NCBI GenBank assembly: GCA_005885405.1
Contig: VAYN01000007.1
Location: forward strand, 27,794-91,793
Length of the DNA: 64,000 nucleotides
Reading direction: 5' to 3'
Source: Actinomycetota bacterium
GTDB taxonomy: Bacteria > Actinomycetota > Thermoleophilia > Solirubrobacterales > 70-9
A program made the position numbers and the translations under genes. Below are positions 16,112-23,120 of this stretch, piece after piece. Position 1 is the first letter of the stretch; each line of letters begins with the position of its first letter. The notes beneath the pieces were generated by a model. That model saw only the letters and a program-made list of their open reading frames with translations, made no database searches and was not told where the DNA came from.

Positions 16112-16930
16112 TCATCGCGCCAGCCACTCGAGGATCTCCAGCCAGCCGTCGAGGCCGGCGACGGTCACGTCGGACTCCTCCGCCAGCTCCGCCGGTGCCT
16201 CGGCCGAGAGCACGCCGACGCAGACCCCGGCGACGAGCTGTCCCTCCTCCCGCAGCTCCCGCAGCCGCCTGAAGGCGTCGAGGTCGGTGCGGTCGTCGCC
16301 GGCGTAGACGGCGCGGTCAACCCCGTCCTCGGCCAGCAGCGAGGCGATCGCCCCGTCCTTGCCGCCGCCGCCGACCGGGCGCAGCTCCAGCACCTTGCGC
16401 CCCCAGCGTGGTTCCAGCCCGGCGCGACCGCCCTCGTTGGCGACCTCGTGGGCGCAGCTCTCGGCGGCGGCTTCGTCGACGGCGCCGCGCCAGTGCAGCG
16501 CCTGGATCGGTCCCTTGTCCTCCTGTCGCAGCCCCGCCGCACGCAACCGCTCGCCGTCGAGGCCGGCGAGAAACGCGGCCGCTTCGCCCTCGCGTCCGGC
16601 GATCGACGGATCTGGCCGCGGCGCTTCGTCCCCCGGCAGCAGCAGCTCGAGCCCGTGGTTGCCGGCGTAGGCGAGAGAGTCGAGACCAACCAGCCGCCGC
16701 GCCTCCTCCGCCCGCCGGCCGGAGATGCAGCCGACCAGTCCATAGCGCTCGCTCAGGGCCGCCAGCGCTTCGCGCGCCGCCGCCGGCACCGCCGCGTCCT
16801 CGGCCCGCTCGACGATCGGCGCCAGGGTCCCGTCGACGTCGGTCAAGATCGCTGCACGGGCAGGCTCGGTGCGGAGCGGCTCGAGCCTTGCGGCCCACTC
16901 GCCGCCCCCGCTCTCGGACTGGGGGGACAC
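16112..16930 (-). CDS. otsB: Trehalose-6-phosphate phosphatase
   Basis: 272 residues, HAD-superfamily OtsB. Converts trehalose 6-phosphate to trehalose. HAD motif 1 LTDVDGTLAPI (nucleophile Asp), motif 2 region GCISGRR, YAGNHGLE typical of OtsB, Lys in GRKVLELRP, and motif 4 YAGDDRTDLDAF. GTG start at 16930. No OtsA is present in the window. The intergenic space to the divergent TauE gene is only 17 nt and contains overlapping TA-rich hexamers for both directions. Confidence 0.88.
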   Translation of the reverse strand: MSPQSESGGGEWAARLEPLRTEPARAAILTDVDGTLAPIVERAEDAAVPAAAREALAALSERYGLVGCISGRRAEEARRLVGLDSLAYAGNHGLELLLPGDEAPRPDPSIAGREGEAAAFLAGLDGERLRAAGLRQEDKGPIQALHWRGAVDEAAAESCAHEVANEGGRAGLEPRWGRKVLELRPVGGGGKDGAIASLLAEDGVDRAVYAGDDRTDLDAFRRLRELREEGQLVAGVCVGVLSAEAPAELAEESDVTVAGLDGWLEILEWLAR

Positions 16931-16935
16931 GGCTC

Positions 16936-16941
16936 TAGTAT
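16936..16941 (+). promoter_or_regulatory. -10 hexamer TAGTAT, leaderless promoter candidate
   Basis: TAGTAT ends 6 nt before the ATG at 16948. Read on the minus strand the same bases give TACTAG 4 nt before the otsB GTG, so this 17-nt spacer may hold a shared divergent promoter. Confidence 0.45.
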
Positions 16942-16947
16942 CGCGAG

Positions 16948-17328
16948 ATGGACGCCGCCGCGACCCCGGACCACGAGATCTGGAAGCTGGCGGCGATCGG
17001 CACCCTCGCCGGAATCTTCAGCGGCCTCTTCGGCGTCGGCGGCGGGACGATCATCGTGCCGCTGCTGATCTTCTGGTTCGCCTACGGCGAGCGCCTGGCG
17101 ACCGGCACCAGCCTCGCAGCGATCATCCTCATCGGCCTCCTCGGCGCCCTCGCCCAGGGCGGGATCTACGGCAACGTCCACGTCGGCACCGCGCTGCTGC
17201 TCTCGATCCCCGCCGTACTCGGAGTCATCCTCGGGACCGCGATTCAACAGCGGATCCCCCAGCGCGCGGTCTCCTACCTCTTCGCCGCGCTCCTGATCGC
17301 GATCGCGGTGGAGCTGATCCTCTCGTGA
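16948..17328 (+). CDS. Half-size TauE/SafE-family permease, N-terminal-type half
   Basis: 126 residues with four hydrophobic helices. It carries the family glycine motif LFGVGGGTIIVPLL in the first helix pair. Full TauE/SafE (sulfite or sulfonate exporter type) proteins have two such repeats in about 250 residues; here each repeat is a separate gene. The partner begins 13 nt downstream in a different frame with its own ATG, so a paired heterodimer is more likely than a recent frameshift. Substrate unknown. Confidence 0.7.
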   Translation: MDAAATPDHEIWKLAAIGTLAGIFSGLFGVGGGTIIVPLLIFWFAYGERLATGTSLAAIILIGLLGALAQGGIYGNVHVGTALLLSIPAVLGVILGTAIQQRIPQRAVSYLFAALLIAIAVELILS

Positions 17329-17341
17329 GCGAGAAAACGCG

Positions 17342-17707
17342 ATGAACGAGTTCATCGCAGTCCTGATCTGCCTCTTCGGCGGCCTCACCGGCGGCCTCGT
17401 GGGGGTCGGCGGCGGCGTCCTCTTCGTCCCGGCGCTGACGATCTTCATCGGGCTCACCCAGGTCGAGGCCGAGTCGACCTCGCTGCTGATGATCGTGATC
17501 GTCGCCATCGTCGGCGCCTACCGCCAGAACGGCTACGGCAACGTCCGCGTCCGCGAGGCGATGATTATCGGCGCGCTCTCGCCGCTCGGCGTCTGGATCG
17601 GCGTCACCGCCGCCAACCACATCTCCGAACGCGCCCTGCAGCTCTCCTTCGCGGCGCTGGCGCTGTTCATGGCGGCGCAGCTGATTCGTCGCGCCCGCAC
17701 CGCCTGA
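17342..17707 (+). CDS. Half-size TauE/SafE-family permease, second half
   Basis: 121 residues, four hydrophobic helices, and the matching motif LVGVGGGVLFVPAL near the N-terminus. With the preceding gene it reconstitutes a full two-repeat transporter. Equal halves with the motif at the same place in each resemble the presumed ancestral duplicated unit. No domain other than the membrane repeat is present. Confidence 0.7.
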   Translation: MNEFIAVLICLFGGLTGGLVGVGGGVLFVPALTIFIGLTQVEAESTSLLMIVIVAIVGAYRQNGYGNVRVREAMIIGALSPLGVWIGVTAANHISERALQLSFAALALFMAAQLIRRARTA

Positions 17708-17733
17708 ACGGCCGGCGCAGAAAGACGATGGTC

Positions 17734-17739
17734 TACGCT
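17734..17739 (+). promoter_or_regulatory. -10 hexamer TACGCT, leaderless promoter candidate
   Basis: TACGCT ends 7 nt before the GTG at 17747 of the PAC2 gene. Confidence 0.4.
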
Positions 17740-17746
17740 CGAAAGC

Positions 17747-18616
17747 GTGGATTCATTGAGTTGGGAAGGCGACCTGCCGCACCTGCGCGCGCCGATCATG
17801 GTCTGCGCATTCCGCGGCTGGAACGACGCGGCGGCCGCGGCGTCGACCGCGCTTGGAGCGGTCGCCACCTCACTCGACGCGGAGCTCGTCGCCAGCGTCG
17901 ATCCTGAGGACTACTTCGACTTCCAGTCAACGCGGCCGACGATCACGATGGACGAAGGGCAGACGCGCCGCATCGAGTGGCCGGAGAACAACGTCTACGC
18001 GGCGCTGGTGCCGAGCGCCGACCGCGACCTCGTCCTGCTCGACGGGACCGAGCCGAACCTGCGCTGGCGCACCTTCTCGGAGACGATCGCGACCGTCGCC
18101 GATGCCCTCGGGGTGGAGATGGTCGTCACCCTCGGCGCCCTGATCGCCGAGGTCTCCCACACCCTGCCGGTGCCGATCACCGGCCTCGCCTCCAGCGCCG
18201 AGCTGGTCGAGGAGCTCGAACTCGAGCGCTCCAGCTACGAGGGCCCGACCGGGATCGTCGGCGTCGTCCACGACCTCTGCCGCCAGAACGGCATCGACTC
18301 CGCTTCGCTTTGGGCCGCCGTGCCCCACTACGTCGCCGCCGTCCCCAACCCGAAGGCAGCCCTTGCCTTGCTGCGCCGGCTCGAGGGCCTGACCGGGATC
18401 GCCGTCGAGGCCTCCGAGCTGGAAGAGGAAACGGCCGACTACGAGGAGCAGATCGGCCGCGCCGTCGCCGCCAACCCGGAGATCGAGGATTTGGTCACCC
18501 GGATCGAGGCCGAACAGGCCGATCTCCTCGACGAGGAAGGCGAGCTCCCTTCAGCCGACACCTTGGCCCGAGAGTTCCAGCGCTTCCTCCGCCAGCGCGG
18601 CGACGACAAGAGCTAG
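17747..18616 (+). CDS. PAC2-family protein (proteasome-assembly-chaperone-like)
   Basis: 289 residues, close to actinobacterial PAC2 proteins. The N-terminal core starts APIMVCAFRGWNDAAAAAS and includes YFDFQSTRP, followed by VVTLGALIAEVSHTLPVPI and GPTGIVGVVHDLC, the usual PAC2 landmarks; the C-terminal third is acidic and helical (about residues 225-289), possibly coiled. In actinobacteria these proteins are conserved and poorly characterised; a proteasome link is family inference. GTG start with TACGCT upstream. Converges on the helicase-nuclease gene with 4 nt between stops. Confidence 0.75.
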   Translation: MDSLSWEGDLPHLRAPIMVCAFRGWNDAAAAASTALGAVATSLDAELVASVDPEDYFDFQSTRPTITMDEGQTRRIEWPENNVYAALVPSADRDLVLLDGTEPNLRWRTFSETIATVADALGVEMVVTLGALIAEVSHTLPVPITGLASSAELVEELELERSSYEGPTGIVGVVHDLCRQNGIDSASLWAAVPHYVAAVPNPKAALALLRRLEGLTGIAVEASELEEETADYEEQIGRAVAANPEIEDLVTRIEAEQADLLDEEGELPSADTLAREFQRFLRQRGDDKS

Positions 18617-18620
18617 ACCC

Positions 18621-21587
18621 TCAAGCTTCCGCCGCCGGGCAGATCAACCGGTAGTCGCACCAGCTGCAGACGGTGGGGGAGGGGCGGGGCTCGAAGTCCT
18701 GGCTGAGGATGCCCTCGCCGACCTGGAGGACGGTGCGCTCTACCCGCTCGGCGTCGTCGGGCTTGGTCGGGGCCGCCACCTTGTCGCCGTCGAGGACGTA
18801 GTAGTAGCTGCCGATGCCGGCTTCGATGCCCCAGGCCTCGCGTGCCGCCATCCGGTAGAGCGCCAGCTGCAGGTCGTCGTCGAGGTCCGCTTCGGTCTTG
18901 CGCTCTCCGGTCTTGTAATCGATCAGCTCGTAGTCGCCGTCGGGGAGGCGGTCGACGCGGTCAACGCGGCCGCGGACATGGTGATCGCCGACCTTGAAGT
19001 CGAACTTTTTCTCCAGCCAGACCGGTTCGCCCTCGGAGTCGCGCTCGTTTTCCCAGTAGAGGCGGAGTGCCTCGCGGGCGCGATCGCGGAACTGCAGCTC
19101 GTCGTCGCTGGAGCCGAACCCGGTCCGGCGCCAGCCGGACTCGAAGAGCCGGTTCAGGACCCGCAGCCCTTCCTCGGGGTTTTCGGGCGGCTCCTTGTGG
19201 AAGCGTTCGAGGACGTTGTGGAAGAGGATGCCGAAGCGCTGGTTGATCGTCGGCTCCTGGGGGATCCCGAAGACCCGCGCGAACTTGTACTTGAGTGGGC
19301 AGGTGAGGTAGAGCGAGAGGTCCGAGGCCGAGAGGCTGAGCTTGCCGTCGCCGCGGCGCGGCAGGAAGGCGGCGAGCGAGGGCTCCTCGCGGGCGGCGAC
19401 GAGGTCGAGGCGGCGGCCGCGCTCCCGCTCTGAGTCGAGCAGGTAGGAGTCGAGCGAGGAGGCGTCGAGCTCGGCCTGCTGCTCAGGGGTGGCTACCTGT
19501 CGCAAGAGCCCGTTGACCGCCTCGATCGCCTCCGCCGTCGGCTCGTCCCCCGGGCGCTGTGCCAGCGCCGCCAGCTTCAAGAGCTCAAGGTAGCGGGCGA
19601 TCGCCCGGTTGACGTCGATCGCCGTGTCGAGCCGCGGCTCGGAGAGCTCGCGCCCGGCTCGCCAGGAGGCCTCCAGCACCTGCTCGCGCAGCGTCCGGTA
19701 GGTCGCGTGCAGGCCCTCGGCGGGGCCGAACAGCTCCTCCTCGTGCGCCTCCTCCTCGCCGCCCGCCGCCCGCAGGGCACCCTCGAAGAAGTGGGAGGGA
19801 CGCTCGGCCTCGCCGCCCTGCCCGCGCTCGAGGCGGGAGAGGACGAGGCCACGGCGGGCGGGGGAGCCGATCCGCTCCCAGTCGCGCTCCTCCTCGAGGC
19901 CGAGGACGAAGACGTGGTCGAAGCCGAGTCCCTTGACCGCGTCGGCCGCCATCACGTTGACCGCCCCGGGGGAGCGCTGATGCTCGGTCTCTTCCTCCTC
20001 GGTCCCGGCCTCGGCGACGGCGCTCAGGTAGGTGACGAAGCCGCGGGTCGAGCCGTGGGGCTCACGTCGGGTCCAGGCGGTCGCCAGCTCGGCCAGCTGC
20101 GAAAGCGCGAGCAGCCGCTCGGCCACCTCCGGCTGGGCGGCGAAGAGGCGCTGGCGGCGCAACCCGACCTGCTCGATCAGCCGCCGCACGAAGACGTCGG
20201 CCCGGCGTTCCTCCATCACCGCGGCGGCGCCGTTGTAGAGCTTGAGGAAGGCCCCGATCCGCTCCCGCGCCTCGGGCTGGAACTGGGGGCTGTCGAGCGC
20301 GGCCTCGCAGGCGGCGACCATGTCCTGCTTGCGACGCCGCGCGATCGTCGTCAGCCGCGCCAGGTCGCCCGAGCGCAGTTCGACCGGCGGCCGGGTCAGC
20401 GCCCGCGCCGCCGCGGCCGAGTCGTCGGGGTCGGCCAGCACCCGCAACCAGGCGATCGCGTCGCGCACCTCGGGCCGCTGGAAGAGCGCCGTCGGGCCGG
20501 ATAGGTGGAAGGGGATGCCGCGCTCTTCCATCGCCGCGGCGATGGCGCCGCCTTGTTTGGCCGGGTCGGCGACGAGGACGCAGATCTGGTCGGGCGGCGT
20601 CCCGGCGGCGCCGAGGTGCTCGACCGCTCGCGCCACTGCCTGCGCCTGCGCGCGCTCGTTGCTGCAGCGCCAGAAGCCGAGCTCGGGTTCGCGGAAGCGC
20701 TGCTCGAGCAGGATCCGCGCACCGCCGGGATGGACGCCGTCGAACCAACCCTCGGCCGCGGTCACCTCGGCGCCGCTCTCCAGCGCGAAGACCTGGTTCG
20801 GGTTGTCGGGGGCAAGCGATTCGAGCACCGCCAGCTGCGCCGGCGTCGCCTCCTCGAGCTCGTCGACCATCACCTGCGGGAAGCGCTCGGCGATCCGGCG
20901 CCGCACGTCGGGCCGCTCGACCAGGAGGCAGTCGAGGGCGAGGAAGACGTCGCCGCGGTCGAGGCTGCCGGACTCCGAGAGGATGCGGTCGTGATGGGCG
21001 TAGAGCTCGGCGAACTCGAGCTCGCGCCGCGCCGCCTCGCGCTCGGCCTCGTCGCCGGCGGCTTCCGCCCGCGATTGCGCTGCCTCGGAGAGGCTGGTCG
21101 GCCCCGTTCGCTCCGCCTTGAGGCGGTCGATCCGGGCCAGCAGCCGGGCCAGCAGTCCAGCCGGGTTGCCGCGGATCTCGTGCCGCCGCAGCGGCAGCTG
21201 ATCGAGCCGGTCGAGCAGCATCGCCAGCCGCTGGGCCCGGCCGAGGACGTCGAAGAAGGGGTCCAGCCCCGCCTCCTCGGGGTGCTCGCGGAGGAGGCGC
21301 TCGCCGATCGCGTCCCAGCTGCCGACCCAGAGCTCCTCGAAGGACCCCTCCAGCAGCGCCTCGCAGCGTTCGCGCAGGCGGGCGGCGGTGGCCTGGCGGG
21401 AGGCGATCGTGAGGACGCTCTCAGGGCGGGCCCCGGCGTCGACGAGGTGGGCGAGGCGATGTGCGAGGAGCTCGGTCTTGCCGGTGCCGGCCGGGCCGAT
21501 GATCAGCAGCGGCCCCTCGCCGTGGGCAACCGCGCGCTCACGCTCCGGAGCGGTGCTCTCAGTCGTCGGGAGGTCCTCGCGCACCAC
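18621..21587 (-). CDS. UvrD/AddB-AdnA-like helicase with PD-(D/E)XK Fe-S nuclease domain
   Basis: 988 residues. Walker A GPAGTGKTELLAHR near residue 32; motif II region VMVDELEEATPAQ has DELE in place of the usual DExQ; the C-terminal motor part has NVMAADAVKGLGFDHVFVLGL, but I find no TRAR-like motif VI. The nuclease domain (about residues 760-988) has VRGRVDRVDRL and LIDYKTG, plus four Cys (LTCPLKYKF and CSWCDYRLICP) as in Fe-S AddB/AdnA nucleases. This suggests a double-strand-break processing subunit with a weakened motor. No partner subunit lies nearby. Tandem GTGs at 21587 and 21584; the latter is 6 nt after the TAGCTT element. Confidence 0.8.
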   Translation of the reverse strand: MVREDLPTTESTAPERERAVAHGEGPLLIIGPAGTGKTELLAHRLAHLVDAGARPESVLTIASRQATAARLRERCEALLEGSFEELWVGSWDAIGERLLREHPEEAGLDPFFDVLGRAQRLAMLLDRLDQLPLRRHEIRGNPAGLLARLLARIDRLKAERTGPTSLSEAAQSRAEAAGDEAEREAARRELEFAELYAHHDRILSESGSLDRGDVFLALDCLLVERPDVRRRIAERFPQVMVDELEEATPAQLAVLESLAPDNPNQVFALESGAEVTAAEGWFDGVHPGGARILLEQRFREPELGFWRCSNERAQAQAVARAVEHLGAAGTPPDQICVLVADPAKQGGAIAAAMEERGIPFHLSGPTALFQRPEVRDAIAWLRVLADPDDSAAAARALTRPPVELRSGDLARLTTIARRRKQDMVAACEAALDSPQFQPEARERIGAFLKLYNGAAAVMEERRADVFVRRLIEQVGLRRQRLFAAQPEVAERLLALSQLAELATAWTRREPHGSTRGFVTYLSAVAEAGTEEEETEHQRSPGAVNVMAADAVKGLGFDHVFVLGLEEERDWERIGSPARRGLVLSRLERGQGGEAERPSHFFEGALRAAGGEEEAHEEELFGPAEGLHATYRTLREQVLEASWRAGRELSEPRLDTAIDVNRAIARYLELLKLAALAQRPGDEPTAEAIEAVNGLLRQVATPEQQAELDASSLDSYLLDSERERGRRLDLVAAREEPSLAAFLPRRGDGKLSLSASDLSLYLTCPLKYKFARVFGIPQEPTINQRFGILFHNVLERFHKEPPENPEEGLRVLNRLFESGWRRTGFGSSDDELQFRDRAREALRLYWENERDSEGEPVWLEKKFDFKVGDHHVRGRVDRVDRLPDGDYELIDYKTGERKTEADLDDDLQLALYRMAAREAWGIEAGIGSYYYVLDGDKVAAPTKPDDAERVERTVLQVGEGILSQDFEPRPSPTVCSWCDYRLICPAAEA

Positions 21588-21590
21588 CCA

Positions 21591-21596
21591 AAGCTA
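21591..21596 (-). promoter_or_regulatory. -10 hexamer TAGCTT, leaderless promoter candidate
   Basis: Minus-strand TAGCTT ends 6 nt before the GTG at 21584 and 3 nt before the GTG at 21587, favouring the second GTG. Confidence 0.4.
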
Positions 21597-21615
21597 GCGC
21601 CCTGGAGATGTTCTC

Positions 21616-21621
21616 TAGCAT
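21616..21621 (+). promoter_or_regulatory. -10 hexamer TAGCAT, leaderless promoter candidate
   Basis: TAGCAT ends 7 nt before the ATG at 21629, supporting that start and not the ATG at 21608. Confidence 0.45.
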
Positions 21622-21628
21622 CCGCGCG

Positions 21629-22456
21629 ATGGACGTCCTCTCCGCCGACTGGCCCGCGATCTGCCGCCGCATCGTCGCTGCCCAGCGGCCGATCTTCGAA
21701 GAGACGCGGACCAGCGAGGAGCGGACCGTCTACGAGGGGATCGGCGAGGGCGGCGACCGCACCCTCGTGATCGACCGCCGCGCTGAGGATGTCGTCTTCG
21801 CCGAGCTCGACAAGCTCGCTGCCGAAGGCGCCTCCTTCGTCGCCGTCTCCGAGGAGCGGGGCGAAGTCAGCTTCGGCTCTGGTGGCGAGGCGCGCGTCGT
21901 CATCGACCCGATCGACGGCTCGCTGAACGCGCGCCGCACGATCCCTTCCTTCGCCGTTTCGATCGCCGTCGCCTCGGGCCCCTCGATGGCCGACGTCGAG
22001 TTCGGCTTCGTCCACGACTTCGGCGCCGACGAGGAGTTCATGGCGCGCCGCGGCGACGGCGCAAAGCTGAACGGGGAGCCGGTGCGGGTCACCGCGCCCG
22101 CCGACCGGCTCGAGGTCGTCGGTGTCGAGTCGGCCGAGCCGGAGTGGGCGTTGCCAGCTTTCGAGGCGCTGATCGGCAAGGTCTTCCGCCTGCGGGTTGT
22201 CGGCGCGATCGCGATCAGCGCCGTCTACGTCGCCGCCGGCCGCTTCGATGCGATGCTGAGCCTGCGCTCCTGCCGCTCGGTTGATGCAGCGGCTGCCCAG
22301 CTGATCGCCCGTGAGGCGGGCGGCGCTGTTTCGTTCGGCGAGGGGGATTTGAGCGAGGCGGCGCTCGACCTTGACGCCCGCTACCCGATGGCGGCGGCAA
22401 ACGACGAGGACGGCCTCGCGACCGTCCGCGCCGCGCAGTTGGCCAAAGCCGCGTAA
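21629..22456 (+). CDS. Inositol monophosphatase superfamily protein
   Basis: 275 residues. The metal-binding motif DPIDGSLNARR (family DPIDGTxN) is present near residue 96, preceded by the Glu of VSEERGEV; the second metal motif reads SVDAAAAQLIAREAGG, keeping the Asp but lacking the usual Trp of WDxAAG. Expected to hydrolyse a sugar or inositol phosphate, or fructose 1,6-bisphosphate or PAP. ATG 21629 is preferred over 21608 on the basis of the TAGCAT hexamer. No operon partner; the histone-like gene follows after a 109-nt regulatory gap. Confidence 0.75.
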   Translation: MDVLSADWPAICRRIVAAQRPIFEETRTSEERTVYEGIGEGGDRTLVIDRRAEDVVFAELDKLAAEGASFVAVSEERGEVSFGSGGEARVVIDPIDGSLNARRTIPSFAVSIAVASGPSMADVEFGFVHDFGADEEFMARRGDGAKLNGEPVRVTAPADRLEVVGVESAEPEWALPAFEALIGKVFRLRVVGAIAISAVYVAAGRFDAMLSLRSCRSVDAAAAQLIAREAGGAVSFGEGDLSEAALDLDARYPMAAANDEDGLATVRAAQLAKAA

Positions 22457-22492
22457 CCCTTCTCTCCAGGCGGTTTACAAACGTGTGTTCCT

Positions 22493-22508
22493 ACGAACTT
22501 ATGTTCGT
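22493..22508 (+). promoter_or_regulatory. SOS-box-like palindrome ACGAAC-TTAT-GTTCGT
   Basis: Perfect 6-bp inverted repeat with a 4-bp spacer fitting the Gram-positive LexA site CGAAC-N4-GTTCG. It lies 58 bp before the ATG of the histone-like gene, between TTTACA (22474-22479, -35-like) and TACACT (22509-22514), where a repressor would block RNA polymerase. Confidence 0.6.
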
Positions 22509-22565
22509 TACACTCGGGCACTTCCCCAAGCCCCCAATTCAAGACTGAAGAGGTGTTTTCTTCCT

Positions 22566-23114
22566 ATGGCAGAGAGCAAAAGCAACGGCAGCAAATCCAA
22601 AACTCAGGCGAAACGCGCCACCACCGAAGCGAAAAAATCCGCGGTCAAAACCGCCAAAGCTTCGAAACGCGCCGCCACCAAGACCGCTGTCGCTGAGAAA
22701 AACCAGGTCCAGGGCGTCGTCCAGACCGCTGTCGACTTCCCCGTCGGCGCCGTCCTCACCGTCAGCGACCGCGTCTCCGAGCTGGTCGAGCCGTGGACGG
22801 ACCGCAGCAAGGCCGAGCGGCAGATCAAGAACTACCGGAGCAACCTGCGCAAATCGCTGAAACGGACCGAGCGCCGCGGTTCCACCGCCCGCCGTAAGGC
22901 GATCACCGAGGCCCGCAAGACCCGCAACCAGGTCGAGCGCGAGGCCCGCAACCGTCGCCGCGAGGTCGAGACGACGATCAAGCGCAACCGCACCGAGGTC
23001 GAGAGCCGCGTCCGCAAGGCGATCGAGGAGCAGACCTCCCGTGCCCAGGGCGTCGTCGATACCGCCACCGGCGTAGTCGGCACCGTCAGCGGGCAGCTGA
23101 CCGCTCTGCGGTAA
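22566..23114 (+). CDS. Histone-H1-like, lysine/alanine-rich basic protein
   Basis: 182 residues. The N-terminal 45 residues are Lys/Ala/Ser/Thr-rich (KRATTEAKKSAVKTAKASKR), the style of histone H1-like tails in actinobacterial nucleoid proteins. A middle hydrophobic amphipathic part (VVQTAVDFPVGAVLTVSDRV) is followed by a long Arg/Glu/Lys coiled-coil-like stretch (residues 80-160) and a hydrophobic C-terminal segment. This could bind DNA, or coat granules as phasin-like proteins do. ATG at 22566; AGAGGTG upstream is a possible ribosome site. The upstream region holds an SOS-box-like palindrome, suggesting damage-induced expression. Confidence 0.55.
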   Translation: MAESKSNGSKSKTQAKRATTEAKKSAVKTAKASKRAATKTAVAEKNQVQGVVQTAVDFPVGAVLTVSDRVSELVEPWTDRSKAERQIKNYRSNLRKSLKRTERRGSTARRKAITEARKTRNQVEREARNRRREVETTIKRNRTEVESRVRKAIEEQTSRAQGVVDTATGVVGTVSGQLTALR

Positions 23115-23120
23115 GCAGCA

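Noticed and set aside
17326-17345. Frameshift sequencing error splitting a single TauE gene
   Set aside because: Both halves have clean ends, a proper ATG for the second and equal domain size; joining them would not be needed for the fold. Kept as a finding that can be tested.
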